Shown: positions 8,665 to 19,645 of the stretch, in pieces
Position numbering within the stretch: the stretch's first letter is position 1
Layout of the letters: each line of letters starts with the position of its first letter
Source of the DNA: Actinomycetota bacterium
GTDB taxonomy: Bacteria; Actinomycetota; Actinomycetes; Actinomycetales; Microbacteriaceae
Length of the DNA stretch: 64,000 nucleotides
NCBI GenBank assembly: GCA_947449765.1
Contig: CANFSP010000004.1
Coordinates: forward strand, 1 to 64,000
Reading direction: 5' to 3'
Translations under genes and position numbers: made by a program
The notes under the pieces: model-generated
The model's input: the letters and a program-made list of their open reading frames with translations, nothing else
Database searches by the model: none
What the model was told of the DNA's origin: nothing

Positions 8665-11532
8665 ATGCCTGACACGTCGCACTCTGTTCTGAGCGTTCGC
8701 GGAGCGAGGGTACACAACCTCAAGAATGTCGATGTCGAAATTCCCCGGGATTCATTGGTTGTTTTTACAGGGTTGTCCGGCTCAGGAAAATCGTCGCTGG
8801 CATTCGACACCATTTTTGCTGAGGGTCAGCGCCGGTATGTTGAGTCGTTGTCCGCTTACGCCCGTCAATTCCTCGGACAGGTCGATCGGCCTGATGTTGA
8901 CTTCATCGAGGGACTCTCGCCGGCCGTATCCATTGACCAAAAATCCACGAACAGAAACCCTCGATCAACCGTCGGTACCATCACCGAAATCTACGACTAC
9001 CTCCGACTCTTGTGGGCGCGAATTGGGCAAGCTCACTGTGCCGAGTGTGGGGGAGTGATTCAGTCTCAGACGGTTCAGCAAATCGCGGATCAACTCATGC
9101 AACTTGCTCAGGGCACGCGCTTTCTCATCTTGGCTCCCGTGGTGTCGCAAAAAAAGGGCGAGTTCGTCGACCTGTTTTCTGAGCTCCTCGCTTCTGGCTT
9201 CTCGCGTGCGGTGGTCGATGGCGACCAGATCATGCTCACCGAACCCCCCGTTCTTAAAAAGTCGTATAAGCACGACATCTCAGTTGTTGTCGACAGGCTC
9301 GTCGCCTCGAATGACGGACTGGAGAGACTAACTGATTCGCTCGAAACCGCACTGAAGTTAGCCAACGGAACGGTCACTATTCAGATTGTCGATGACTCGA
9401 ATGACGGGGGTAACGTTGCCGGTGAACTCCTGACCTTCAGTGAACGAATGTCCTGCCCCAACAATCACCCCGTTGCCCTGTCCGAAATTGAGCCGCGTAC
9501 TTTCTCGTTCAACTCGCCCTTCGGTGCGTGTGCTTCCTGCTCAGGCTTGGGAACAAAGATGTCGGTGGACGAGGAGCTCCTCATCGGCGATACGTCGCTG
9601 TCACTTGATGAAGGAGTCATCGTGCCCTGGACTTCACAGGGAAAAGGCTTGTACCAGTACTACGACAAATTGTTGCGGGGCCTGGCAGACGACCTTGATT
9701 TCAGCATGTCGACTTCGTGGGCGGACCTGAGCCCAGAGATTCGGGACGCCGTACTAACCGGGAACAATTTCTCCGTCAAAGTTAAGTGGAAAAACAGGTA
9801 TGGACGCGAGGTGTCCTACAGCAGTGGGTTTGAGGGTGTTATTCCCTACATCGAGCGGCAGTACATGCAGGCGGAGACGGACGTGCAGCGGGCCCGCTGG
9901 TCGGAGTACCTCCGCGAAGTTCCCTGCCCCGATTGCCTCGGTGCCAGGCTGAAACCTGAAGTACTTGCCGTCACGGTTGCCGGCAAGTCAATCAGCGATG
10001 TGACAGAAATGTCGCTTTCTGACGCGCAGTCCTTCATGCAGACGCTCGTATTGACGGAACGAGAAACGCATATCGCCGCGCAGGTTCTCCGAGAGATTCG
10101 AGCTCGCCTCGACTTCCTGATTGAGGTTGGCCTCAACTATCTGAACCTCGCGCGGGCCGCCGGCACGCTGTCAGGCGGTGAGGCACAGCGCATTCGACTC
10201 GCTACGCAAATTGGATCCGGACTGACCGGGGTTCTGTACGTACTCGATGAACCCAGTATCGGTCTTCACCAGCGCGACAATCGTCGGCTCATCGATACCC
10301 TCCTCAAACTCCGCGCGCTAGGAAACACGCTGATTGTCGTTGAACACGACGAGGACACCATCCGAACGGCCGACTGGATTGTCGACATTGGACCCCGCGC
10401 TGGCGTTGAGGGCGGTGAAGTTGTCCATTCTGGTCCCTACTCCCAACTTCTGGAGAACTCGCGATCGCTAACCGCGGATTACCTCTCCGGTCGGATGCAG
10501 ATTGCGACACCGAAGACGCGACGTCCACTCGACTCTGGGCGTCAGATTGACGTCATTGGTGCCCGAGCCAACAATCTGAGAGACGTGGATGTCACCTTCC
10601 CGTTGGGAACCCTCACGGCGGTGACCGGCGTCAGTGGATCTGGTAAATCCACGCTGGTCAATGACATCCTGTACAAAGTTCTCGCCAACAAACTCAACGG
10701 AGCTCGTTCTGTTGCGGGTAAGCACACGCGTGTGACGGGACTCGAGCATTTGGACAAAGTGGTTCACGTCGACCAAAATCCGATTGGTCGAACCCCCCGG
10801 TCAAATCCAGCCACCTACACAGGCGTGTTCGATCGAATTCGCGCCCTTTTTGCCGAAACGACCGAGTCGAAGACGCGAGGCTACCAACAGGGGCGATTCA
10901 GCTTCAACGTCAAAGGTGGGCGTTGTGAAGCATGTTCGGGTGACGGAACTCTCAAAATCGAGATGAATTTTTTGCCCGACGTCTACGTCGATTGTGAAAT
11001 TTGTCACGGGCAACGCTATAACCGCGAAACCTTGCAGGTTCGATACAAGGGCAAAAACATTGCCGAAGTCTTGGACATGCCCATCTCTGAAGCAGCGTCA
11101 TTCTTTGAACCGATCTCGAGCATCCATCGTTATTTGCAAACGTTGGTCGATGTGGGTCTCGGGTATGTTCGTCTTGGGCAAAGCGCTACGACGCTTTCTG
11201 GGGGAGAGGCTCAACGCGTAAAACTGGCTACGGAGTTGCAGAAGCGCTCTAACGGCAGGTCGATATACGTTTTGGACGAACCAACCACCGGTCTTCACTT
11301 TGAGGATGTGCGCAAGCTACTGCTCGTGCTCTCGAGCTTGGTTGACAAGGGAAACACGGTCATCGTCATCGAACACAACCTTGATGTCATCAAATCAGCA
11401 GACTGGATTATTGACATGGGTCCAGAGGGTGGCAGCGGGGGTGGCACTGTTGTTGCAACCGGAACACCCGAGATGTTGGCTCGCGTGGGTGGTAGCCACA
11501 CTGGGGTGTTCCTTCGCGAACTTGTGGGGTAG
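8665..11532 (+). CDS. uvrA: Excinuclease ABC subunit A
   Basis: This 955-residue ABC-type damage sensor of nucleotide excision repair has two nucleotide-binding domains: Walker A GLSGSGKS (36-43) and GVSGSGKS (655-662), each with an LSGGEAQR signature. Zinc-module cysteines include CAECGG, the CPNNHP and CASCSG pair, and the CEACSGDGT and [10 protein letters not shown] pair of the second module. Length matches the family. It starts nine bases after uvrB, probably from its own promoter, and is followed closely by uvrC, so all three subunits lie in one block. Confidence 0.97.
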   Translation: MPDTSHSVLSVRGARVHNLKNVDVEIPRDSLVVFTGLSGSGKSSLAFDTIFAEGQRRYVESLSAYARQFLGQVDRPDVDFIEGLSPAVSIDQKSTNRNPRSTVGTITEIYDYLRLLWARIGQAHCAECGGVIQSQTVQQIADQLMQLAQGTRFLILAPVVSQKKGEFVDLFSELLASGFSRAVVDGDQIMLTEPPVLKKSYKHDISVVVDRLVASNDGLERLTDSLETALKLANGTVTIQIVDDSNDGGNVAGELLTFSERMSCPNNHPVALSEIEPRTFSFNSPFGACASCSGLGTKMSVDEELLIGDTSLSLDEGVIVPWTSQGKGLYQYYDKLLRGLADDLDFSMSTSWADLSPEIRDAVLTGNNFSVKVKWKNRYGREVSYSSGFEGVIPYIERQYMQAETDVQRARWSEYLREVPCPDCLGARLKPEVLAVTVAGKSISDVTEMSLSDAQSFMQTLVLTERETHIAAQVLREIRARLDFLIEVGLNYLNLARAAGTLSGGEAQRIRLATQIGSGLTGVLYVLDEPSIGLHQRDNRRLIDTLLKLRALGNTLIVVEHDEDTIRTADWIVDIGPRAGVEGGEVVHSGPYSQLLENSRSLTADYLSGRMQIATPKTRRPLDSGRQIDVIGARANNLRDVDVTFPLGTLTAVTGVSGSGKSTLVNDILYKVLANKLNGARSVAGKHTRVTGLEHLDKVVHVDQNPIGRTPRSNPATYTGVFDRIRALFAETTESKTRGYQQGRFSFNVKGGRCEACSGDGTLKIEMNFLPDVYVDCEICHGQRYNRETLQVRYKGKNIAEVLDMPISEAASFFEPISSIHRYLQTLVDVGLGYVRLGQSATTLSGGEAQRVKLATELQKRSNGRSIYVLDEPTTGLHFEDVRKLLLVLSSLVDKGNTVIVIEHNLDVIKSADWIIDMGPEGGSGGGTVVATGTPEMLARVGGSHTGVFLRELVG

Positions 11533-11537
11533 TTGCG

Positions 11538-13463
11538 GTGTCTCATCACTTGCCGTACCGGCCTAAAACCGGCGAGATTCCGACGGAACCAGGGGTTTAT
11601 CGGTTCTTCAGTGGTGACCGAGTGCTCTATGTCGGAAAAGCGAAAAACCTTCGAGCGCGACTGACGAGCTACTTTGCTCCTCTCGACTTGCTTCATGAGC
11701 GCACCCGACGAATGGTGACTACGGCAAATCGTCTTGAATGGGTTATCGTCCGCACCGAGTTCGAGGCCTTGCAGCTTGAGTTCACGTGGATCAAGGAATT
11801 CAACCCGCCATTCAACATTCAATTTATGGATGACAAGTCTTACCCGTACTTGGCAATTTCCCTTGGTGACGCGGTGCCCCGGGCGTTCATCACTCGACGA
11901 CGTGGCAATAAAAAGACCGCCTATTTCGGACCGTACACGAAGGCGTGGGCGATTCGAGAGACGCTGGACACCATTATCAAGCCCTTCCCCGTGCGCACCT
12001 GTTCGGATTCGTCGTACGAAACGGCGGTGAAGACCAAACGAGCTTGTCTTCTGGGGGACATCGGAAAATGTGCAGCCCCGTGTGTGGGACGTGTCAGTGA
12101 GGATGAGCATAGGCACATCGCGAACAACATGGCCCGCTTTTTGCAAGGCAATGATGACGACGTCATCGCCCAACTCCGCGAGAGGATGCTCGCGGCCAGC
12201 GCTCGTCACGATTATGAGCGTGCCGCAAAGCTGCGTGACAGCATCGTTGCGCTGGATGCCGTTGCCGAAAAATCCGCCGTGGTGCTCCCTCGAGAAGTCG
12301 ACGCCGACGTGTACGGACTCGTTCGAGACGCCATTAGTGTCGCAGTCAGTCAGTTCATCGTGCGAGGTGGACGAGTTCGTGGTGCCCGTTCGTGGACGGT
12401 TGACGTTGACGACTCGGTACCAACATCCGCTCTCATGGACGATCTGCTGCGGGGTGCGTACCTCGAGGATGCTCCTCCGCGCCTCATCATCGTTCCAGAA
12501 CTGCCAGAAGACGACGACGCGCTGTCACAATGGCTGCTTCAGCAACGACGCCACATTCTGGACGACTCACGCGCAGGAGCTGTTGAGTTGCGAATCCCTC
12601 AGCGAGGTGATTTTTCGCGCCTTTCAGAGACGGTGACAGCCAATGCCACGCACACCCTTGAGCTCTACAAGACTCGTCGAAACAGTGACTACCTCACGCG
12701 ATCGCAGGCGCTCGTTGAGCTCGGGGACTATCTCGGGCTAGCGAATCCGCCGCTGCGGATTGAATGTTTCGACGTCTCTCATTTGTCGGGGACAAACATC
12801 GTGGCCTCGATGGTGGTCTTCGAAGATGGACTTGCCAAGCGTCGAGATTATCGGTCGTTCAACATCGATAGCGCCACCGACGACACAGACGCCATGAAGC
12901 AGACACTCTCGCGCCGACTCAAGTATTTGAGCACTTCCGCGGGAGAGGCGAATCGGAGTTCACGCGATACGGATGATGAGAATCCGACATCCTCATCCTT
13001 TTCCTATGAACCTGGCCTGCTGCTCATTGACGGCGGTAAGCCACAAGTTGGTGTGGCAGCTGCCGCGGTGCGGGAGGCTGGTCTTTCTATCCCGGTCGTA
13101 GGCATCGCCAAAAGATTAGAGGAGCTGTGGCTTCCGGATGACCCGTATCCCGTCATCCTTCCACGGAACTCACACGCCTTATATATTCTCCAAGCGTTGC
13201 GAGACGAGGCACACCGTTTTGCAATTACTCACCAGCGTAAAAAAAGATCACGCAGTGTCTCGTCCGTATTAGCCGAGATTCCTGGGCTTGGACCTGCTCG
13301 CGTTGCCCAGCTCCTCAGGTCATTTGGGTCGGTCGCTCGTCTTCGCTCGGCTAGCCGGGACGAGATTCTCGCTGTTCCCGGCATCTCGGCAGCCATCGCA
13401 GACGCGATCGTTGCCAAGCTCGCTGCAGGCGAAGCGTCTCCCGTTTCCCGCGGTGAGGGTTAG
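11538..13463 (+). CDS. uvrC: Excinuclease ABC subunit C
   Basis: This 641-residue dual-incision nuclease has an N-terminal GIY-YIG nuclease domain (about 13-95: GVYRFF and VLYVGKAKNLRAR), a UVR UvrB-interaction motif (about 205-240), the RNase H-like second nuclease domain (IECFDVSHLSGT and LLIDGGKPQ) and a C-terminal helix-hairpin-helix pair (about 577-635). The GTG start lies five bases after the uvrA stop, so translation is probably coupled. A short acidic insertion (about 470-490) between the two nuclease parts looks lineage-specific. Confidence 0.96.
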   Translation: MSHHLPYRPKTGEIPTEPGVYRFFSGDRVLYVGKAKNLRARLTSYFAPLDLLHERTRRMVTTANRLEWVIVRTEFEALQLEFTWIKEFNPPFNIQFMDDKSYPYLAISLGDAVPRAFITRRRGNKKTAYFGPYTKAWAIRETLDTIIKPFPVRTCSDSSYETAVKTKRACLLGDIGKCAAPCVGRVSEDEHRHIANNMARFLQGNDDDVIAQLRERMLAASARHDYERAAKLRDSIVALDAVAEKSAVVLPREVDADVYGLVRDAISVAVSQFIVRGGRVRGARSWTVDVDDSVPTSALMDDLLRGAYLEDAPPRLIIVPELPEDDDALSQWLLQQRRHILDDSRAGAVELRIPQRGDFSRLSETVTANATHTLELYKTRRNSDYLTRSQALVELGDYLGLANPPLRIECFDVSHLSGTNIVASMVVFEDGLAKRRDYRSFNIDSATDDTDAMKQTLSRRLKYLSTSAGEANRSSRDTDDENPTSSSFSYEPGLLLIDGGKPQVGVAAAAVREAGLSIPVVGIAKRLEELWLPDDPYPVILPRNSHALYILQALRDEAHRFAITHQRKKRSRSVSSVLAEIPGLGPARVAQLLRSFGSVARLRSASRDEILAVPGISAAIADAIVAKLAAGEASPVSRGEG

Positions 13464-13534
13464 TGTTTAAGTCGTGAGTGGGACTTGTGCGGGCGGCATA
13501 ACTTGTAGGTTGAGTCCTGTAGTGCGGAGCGGAC

Positions 13535-14413
13535 ATGAATAACGCCTCAATTGAGCACCAAGAGGTGCTTATCGTGACGGGAATGTCTGGAGCCGGTCGC
13601 TCAACAGCCGGAAATGCGCTGGAAGACATTGGCTACTACGTCGTCGACAATTTGCCACCACAAATGCTTCGGCCATTCATTGACCTCGCCAATTCCACGG
13701 ATCAGCGGTTCACCCGACTTGCTGCCATTGTCGATATTCGAGGGCGGGATTTCTTTACCGACCTGAGGCGAGTCGTATCCGAGGTTCGCGATGTCAGTCA
13801 CGTTCGCGTGGTTTTTCTTGATGCAACCGACGCCGCACTGGTGCGTCGTTTTGAATCCGTTCGACGTCCGCATCCGCTTCAGGGCACCGGCACAATCAGT
13901 GAAGGCATTGCTTCGGAACGTGACCGCTTGAGTGAGATCCGTGAAATGAGTGACCTGGTTATCGACACGAGCGATCTTAATGTGCACCAGTTGTCGACCA
14001 AGATTTTCGAGCTTTTTGCCGAAGACCAGCACGTTGAGTTGCACGTCAGCCTGCTGAGTTTTGGTTTCAAATATGGTTCGCCCACCGACGTAGACATCAT
14101 CACCGATGCCAGGTTTCTACCCAATCCTTTTTGGGTGCCTGAATTGAAAACACTCACTGGCCTCGACCAGCCGGTAAGTGATTTCGTCCTCGCTCAACCG
14201 GGTGCCGCTCAATATCTTGATGACCTCACAGCGTTACTCACAAACGTCTTTCGCGGCTACACGCGAGAAAACAAGCGCTACGCCACCGTTGCCATTGGCT
14301 GTACTGGGGGTAAGCACCGTTCAGTTGCCCTGATCATGGCTCTCGCTGCCAGGTTGTCAGGAAACAGTGCCCTTGATGTGACGATTCATCACCGTGACAT
14401 GTCTCGCGAATAG
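13535..14413 (+). CDS. rapZ: RNase adapter / nucleotide-binding protein RapZ
   Basis: This 292-residue protein has a degenerate P-loop GMSGAGRST (16-24), with Arg replacing the usual Walker Lys, as is common in actinobacterial homologues. The C-terminal domain carries the conserved GCTGGKHRS segment (about 255-263). In E. coli RapZ guides RNase E to the GlmZ sRNA and senses glucosamine-6-phosphate; its actinobacterial role is unsettled. GGAG (13526-13529) precedes the ATG. It sits between uvrC and whiA, but the usual yvcK/glmR gene between rapZ and whiA is missing. Confidence 0.93.
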   Translation: MNNASIEHQEVLIVTGMSGAGRSTAGNALEDIGYYVVDNLPPQMLRPFIDLANSTDQRFTRLAAIVDIRGRDFFTDLRRVVSEVRDVSHVRVVFLDATDAALVRRFESVRRPHPLQGTGTISEGIASERDRLSEIREMSDLVIDTSDLNVHQLSTKIFELFAEDQHVELHVSLLSFGFKYGSPTDVDIITDARFLPNPFWVPELKTLTGLDQPVSDFVLAQPGAAQYLDDLTALLTNVFRGYTRENKRYATVAIGCTGGKHRSVALIMALAARLSGNSALDVTIHHRDMSRE

Positions 14414-14529
14414 TCGCGACCTGCGTATCTTCCCGGCAGTGCCTGAGGTTCCGGATAAGACCCGATGCGAGTGCAACACGCTCCGGAAAAATGTGACAGT
14501 CTTAACGCACCACGATGAAGGGGGTAACG
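14414..14529 (+). promoter_or_regulatory. rapZ-whiA intergenic region with inverted repeat
   Basis: This 116-base gap takes the place usually held by yvcK. It holds TTCCGGA and TCCGGAA as 7-base inverted arms about 22 bases apart (near 14450-14487), then an A-rich stretch. It could be a hairpin or an operator for whiA. No convincing promoter hexamers were identified. Confidence 0.35.
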
Positions 14530-15504
14530 GTGAGCCTAACGTCAATCGCAAAGTCTGAGCTGACTGACGTTGTTTCCGCTAAAACCGTGACTCGCCAACT
14601 CGAGCTGGCGTCGTTTTTGCGCTTCTGCGGGGGTCTACACCACATCGGTGGGCGAGTGGCAGTAGAGGCAGAAATCCCCAGCGTCGATTTAGCTGCGCGC
14701 ATCCGTCGAGACATGATGGAGCTTTATGGCGTGAGAAGCGAAGGGCGTATCGCACCCGCTTCGTCTCCCCACGGCGATCCAACCTATGTCGTTAGAGTGA
14801 TTGAGGGCGGAGAGACTCTCGCTCGACAGACCGGTCTTCTCGACGCCCGTCGCCGTCCGGTACGGGGGCTACCCAATCGTCTGACAACCGCTGGAGTTGA
14901 CGATCTTGCGGCGGTGTGGCGGGGCGCCTTTCTCGCGGCGGGATCCATCACTGACCCCGGCAGGTCTGCCTCGCTGGAAATAGTCTGTCCCACCAATGAA
15001 TCTGCGATGGCTCTGGTGGGGGCGGCCTCTCGTATGAATATCGCGAGCAAGGCGCGGGAAGTGCGTGGCTCACATCGCGTCGTCATCCGCGAAGATGACG
15101 CCATCAGCCGCATGCTCATCGCGATGTCCGCCACCCAGACGGTGACGGCGTGGAACGAACTCCGTGAACGGAGAGAAGTTCGCGCGACAGCGAATCGCCT
15201 TGTCAATTTTGACGACGCGAACCTCCGAAGAAGTGCACAGGCAGCGGTTGCCGCCTGTGCACGGGTTGAACGCGCCCTAGAAATCTTAGGTGACGACATC
15301 CCAGATCATCTTGCATACGCTGGCAAACTCCGCCTCGCTCACCGTGATGCATCACTCGATGAGTTGGGACACCAGTCGTCACCTCCCATGACGAAAGATG
15401 CTGTGGCGGGCCGCATCAGGAGACTTCTTGCCCTTGCGGACAAGGTCGCCGCTGAAAAAGGAATACCTGCCACCGACGCCGATTTGCCGGCAGACTTTGC
15501 CTGA
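14530..15504 (+). CDS. whiA: WhiA sporulation/division regulator homologue
   Basis: This 324-residue protein has an N-terminal domain related to LAGLIDADG homing endonucleases (about 1-200) and a C-terminal helix-turn-helix (about 235-315; segment MTKDAVAGRIRRLLALAD). WhiA is a DNA-binding regulator, partner of WhiB in Streptomyces sporulation and linked to division in non-sporulating Gram-positives. The GTG at 14530 is preferred to the ATG at 14515 because AAGGGGG (14518-14524) lies five bases upstream of it and the N-terminus then matches the family (SLTSIAKSEL). Confidence 0.94.
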   Translation: MSLTSIAKSELTDVVSAKTVTRQLELASFLRFCGGLHHIGGRVAVEAEIPSVDLAARIRRDMMELYGVRSEGRIAPASSPHGDPTYVVRVIEGGETLARQTGLLDARRRPVRGLPNRLTTAGVDDLAAVWRGAFLAAGSITDPGRSASLEIVCPTNESAMALVGAASRMNIASKAREVRGSHRVVIREDDAISRMLIAMSATQTVTAWNELRERREVRATANRLVNFDDANLRRSAQAAVAACARVERALEILGDDIPDHLAYAGKLRLAHRDASLDELGHQSSPPMTKDAVAGRIRRLLALADKVAAEKGIPATDADLPADFA

Positions 15505-15569
15505 TGTGACTAACTTTCTCTGAGAATGAGATCGTCGTCCGAATATTTTCTGACCAAGTCATTGGCACA

Positions 15570-15604
15570 TAAACTGGAGTAACGCCCACAACTCAAGGAG
15601 TCCT
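15570..15604 (+). promoter_or_regulatory. sodA promoter region and ribosome binding site
   Basis: TAAACT (15570-15575) is a likely -10. AAGGAG (15595-15600) lies four bases before the GTG start, so this transcript has a short conventional leader. Confidence 0.5.
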
Positions 15605-16231
15605 GTGTCCAATTACGTCCTTCCCGAACTGCCCTACGATTACGCCGCACTCGAACCACACATCAGTGCGACAATCATGGAATTGCACCACAGTAAGCAC
15701 CACGCTGCCTATGTTGCCGGTGCAAACACCGCAATCGAGAAGCTTGCCGAAGCCCGTGAATCAGGCGACTTCGCCAACATCAATCGTTTGCAAAAAGACC
15801 TCGCCTTCCACCTCGGTGGACACACCAATCACAGCATCTTTTGGCGCAACCTCACCCCGGACTCGCAAGGTCGCCCGACGGGTGATCTCTCTGCGGCAAT
15901 CGACGAATTTTTTGGCAGCTTTGAGAAGTTCCAAGCGCAGTTCAACGCCGCATCACTAGGGCTTCAAGGCTCCGGATGGGGGTTCTTGGCCTGGGACGGC
16001 ATCGGAAAGCGTCTTATCATCGAGCAGCTTTACGACCAACAGGGCAACGCTCCCGTTGCAACTATCCCGGTGTTGATGCTTGACATGTGGGAGCACGCGT
16101 TCTACCTGGACTACAAAAACGTCAAGGCGGACTATGTCAAAGCCTTCTGGAACATCATCAACTGGGATGACGTTGCCGCCCGATTCGACGCTGCTCGCGC
16201 CGGAACGAGTGGCCTCCTGCTAGTCTCTTAG
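15605..16231 (+). CDS. sodA: Superoxide dismutase (Mn/Fe family)
   Basis: This 208-residue enzyme dismutates superoxide to oxygen and hydrogen peroxide. Metal ligands are visible as His28 (ELHHSKHH), His76 (GGHTNHSIFW), Asp160 and His164 (DMWEHAFY). QGSGWGFLAW is the conserved core. Gln in DQQGN aligns with the second-sphere glutamine of Mn-type enzymes, suggesting manganese preference (inference). No signal peptide is seen, so it is cytoplasmic. The GTG start follows AAGGAG. A sod gene between whiA and gap is not part of the usual actinobacterial order, so it is a local insertion. Confidence 0.95.
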   Translation: MSNYVLPELPYDYAALEPHISATIMELHHSKHHAAYVAGANTAIEKLAEARESGDFANINRLQKDLAFHLGGHTNHSIFWRNLTPDSQGRPTGDLSAAIDEFFGSFEKFQAQFNAASLGLQGSGWGFLAWDGIGKRLIIEQLYDQQGNAPVATIPVLMLDMWEHAFYLDYKNVKADYVKAFWNIINWDDVAARFDAARAGTSGLLLVS

Positions 16232-17353
<1,122 letters not shown>

Positions 17354-17355
17354 CG

Positions 17356-18567
17356 ATGAGTCTTCGCACCCTCAGTTCGCTTGGTGACCTTCGTGGGAAA
17401 CGGGTCATCCTTCGATGTGACTTTAATGTTCCACTCAGTGACGGTGTGATTGTCGACGACGGTCGCATTCGGGCTGCACTGCCGACCATCAGTGCGCTGC
17501 GCTCGGCGGGCGCTCGAGTGGTCATTATCAGTCACCTCGGCCGGCCTGAGGGTGCGCCTGATTCTCGCTACTCGCTCGCGCCTGCAGCAACACGACTCGC
17601 GGAATTGATTTCGGATCATGTGGCTTTCGCTGAAGACACAATCGGAGCATCTGCGGAGACGACAGTCGCAAATCTCGTCGATGGCGCCGTTGCCGTTCTC
17701 GAGAACCTCAGGTTCAATCCCGAAGAGACGAGCAAGGACGAGTCGGTTCGGCTCGCTTTTGCTCAGAAACTCGCGCGATTCGCAGACGCTGTGGTTTCTG
17801 ATGGATTTGGCGTTGTACATCGTAAGCAGGCGAGTGTTTATGAGCTCGAGCAGATACTGCCGAGTGCCGCTGGTCTTCTTGTCGAGAATGAACTGAACGT
17901 TCTTCAACAGCTGACTGATTCTCCAGTTCACCCGTACACGGTAGTGCTCGGCGGGTCAAAAGTGAGCGACAAGCTCGGAGTCATTTCCCACCTTCTCCCG
18001 CGTGTCGATAACCTTCTTATCGGTGGTGGAATGTTGTTCACCTTCCTGGCCGCGCAGGGACACTCGGTAGGCTCGAGTTTGCTCGAGGCGGACCAGATTG
18101 ACACGTGCCGAGAGTACATGTCTCGAGCGCTTGAGCTTGGGGTTAATCTCGTCCTCCCGTCGGATGTTGTCGTCGCTGAGGCGTTTGCTCCAGACGCCAG
18201 ATTCGTTACTGTTCCCGCTGATCACATCGAATCATCACCATTTGGCTCATCCGGCATTGGTGTGGATATTGGTCCGACGACTTCTGCTGAATTTGCCAAA
18301 ATAATTTCGGCATCACACACGGTCTTTTGGAATGGTCCTGCAGGCGTCTTCGAAATGGCACCATTTGCCAGCGGAACGCGGGCAATTGCACAGGCGCTCA
18401 GCGAAGTAGACGGGTTGAGTGTTGTGGGCGGTGGAGATTCCGCCGCTGCCGTTCGCGTGCTCGGTTTTGACGACGAACAGTTTGGGCACATTTCCACCGG
18501 CGGTGGAGCGTCTCTCGAATTTCTTGAAGGCAAGGTCTTGCCAGGATTGGAAGTCCTCGGTTGGTAA
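17356..18567 (+). CDS. pgk: Phosphoglycerate kinase
   Basis: This 403-residue enzyme transfers phosphate from 1,3-bisphosphoglycerate to ADP. Visible signatures are RCDFNVPL near residue 21, SHLGRP, ENLRFNPEE, and the C-terminal nucleotide site with VGGGDSAAA and STGGGASLEFL. In the FGVVHRKQAS segment a Gln replaces the usual His or Ala, a small deviation. The start lies two bases after the gap stop, and its 3' end overlaps tpiA. Confidence 0.97.
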   Translation: MSLRTLSSLGDLRGKRVILRCDFNVPLSDGVIVDDGRIRAALPTISALRSAGARVVIISHLGRPEGAPDSRYSLAPAATRLAELISDHVAFAEDTIGASAETTVANLVDGAVAVLENLRFNPEETSKDESVRLAFAQKLARFADAVVSDGFGVVHRKQASVYELEQILPSAAGLLVENELNVLQQLTDSPVHPYTVVLGGSKVSDKLGVISHLLPRVDNLLIGGGMLFTFLAAQGHSVGSSLLEADQIDTCREYMSRALELGVNLVLPSDVVVAEAFAPDARFVTVPADHIESSPFGSSGIGVDIGPTTSAEFAKIISASHTVFWNGPAGVFEMAPFASGTRAIAQALSEVDGLSVVGGGDSAAAVRVLGFDDEQFGHISTGGGASLEFLEGKVLPGLEVLGW

Positions 18568-19346
18568 CACTACGTACTCCGCTCATCGCGGGAAACTGGA
18601 AAATGAACAAGGACCATCTCGAAGCAATTGCTTTTGTGCAAAAGCTTGCGTGGACCCTCGGAGACGCACATCACAATTTTGATGAGGTCGAAGTCGTTGT
18701 ATTCCCGCCCTTTACTGACCTCAGGTCTGTCCAGAATCTCGTCGAGGCCGACAAGATCTCGGTCAAATACGGCGCTCAGGATGTAAGCCAGCACGAAAGT
18801 GGCGCCTTCACCGGAGAGATTTCAGCTCAATTTCTCAAATCGCTCGGAGCTTCTTACGCCCTCGTTGGGCACAGCGAGCGTAGGCAATACCACGGCGAGG
18901 ACGATTTGGCGTGTTCTGGCAAAGTTCGTGCAGCTCTGGGATCAGGAATCACACCCATCTTGTGCGTGGGGGAGACGGAGGCTGAGCTCGAGGCCTTTGG
19001 TCCAAGCGCAGTTCCCGTTCGGCAATTAACGGCCGCTCTCGACGGGTTATCGCCCGAGGCAGACATTGTTATTGCCTATGAGCCGGTCTGGGCAATTGGA
19101 ACCGGTCGAGTAGCTACCGAGGAGCAGGCAGAGCAGGTGTGCGCTGCACTACGGTCTGCACTGCGGGACAGCCTTGGGGAAACATGTGCCGAGAAGACAC
19201 GTATTCTCTACGGCGGATCGGTGAAGGGATCAAACATCTCAGGACTGATGCGTCAACCGAACATTGACGGTGCTCTCGTAGGTGGTGCCAGCCTCGACGT
19301 CGCTGAGTTTGCAACAATTTCGCGATTCAAGCAACACGCCATCTAG
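18561..19346 (+). CDS. tpiA: Triosephosphate isomerase
   Basis: This 261-residue TIM barrel has Lys14 in AGNWKMN, catalytic His104 in VGHSERR, catalytic Glu174 in YEPVWAIGTG, and the phosphate-binding ILYGGSVK and GALVGGASL loops. The best start is the TTG at 18561, which overlaps the last seven bases of pgk; no in-frame ATG or GTG lies near the conserved N-terminus. Translation is probably coupled to pgk. Confidence 0.95.
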   Translation: MVTLRTPLIAGNWKMNKDHLEAIAFVQKLAWTLGDAHHNFDEVEVVVFPPFTDLRSVQNLVEADKISVKYGAQDVSQHESGAFTGEISAQFLKSLGASYALVGHSERRQYHGEDDLACSGKVRAALGSGITPILCVGETEAELEAFGPSAVPVRQLTAALDGLSPEADIVIAYEPVWAIGTGRVATEEQAEQVCAALRSALRDSLGETCAEKTRILYGGSVKGSNISGLMRQPNIDGALVGGASLDVAEFATISRFKQHAI

Positions 19347-19350
19347 CCGT

Positions 19351-19371
19351 TAGACTGAACTAAGTCTTTTT
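19351..19371 (+). terminator. Possible weak terminator or secG promoter element
   Basis: AGACT (19352-19356) and AGTCT (19363-19367) form a five-base stem followed by TTTTT. The same bases contain TAGACT (19351-19356), which could be a -10 for secG. The sequence alone does not decide. Confidence 0.3.
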
Positions 19372-19396
19372 ACCGTAAGTCTTGACAGGGGTTTTT

Positions 19397-19645
19397 GTGG
19401 TTATCCTCCAGGTGGTCGTTGAAGTCATTCTCGCCATTACCAGCCTTCTCCTTACTCTTCTCATCCTTTTGCATAAGGGACGTGGTGGTGGAGTGTCAGA
19501 CATGTTCGGTGGTGGAATGAGTTCGACGCTTGGATCGTCGGGAGTAGCGGAGCGCAACCTCAACCGGATCACCGTCATTTTGGGTCTTGTGTGGGTTGCC
19601 AGCATCATCACTCTCGGCCTTCTGACAAAGTTCATGGGAGCCTAA
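19397..19645 (+). CDS. secG: Preprotein translocase subunit SecG
   Basis: This 82-residue membrane protein has two transmembrane helices (about 2-24 and 55-77) joined by a Gly-rich loop (HKGRGGGVSDMFGGG), the SecG signature. It is a peripheral subunit of the SecYEG translocon. The GTG at 19397 is preferred over the TTG at 19382 because AGGGG (19387-19391) lies five bases upstream and the shorter form fits the family length. The position after tpi is standard in Actinobacteria. Confidence 0.9.
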   Translation: MVILQVVVEVILAITSLLLTLLILLHKGRGGGVSDMFGGGMSSTLGSSGVAERNLNRITVILGLVWVASIITLGLLTKFMGA

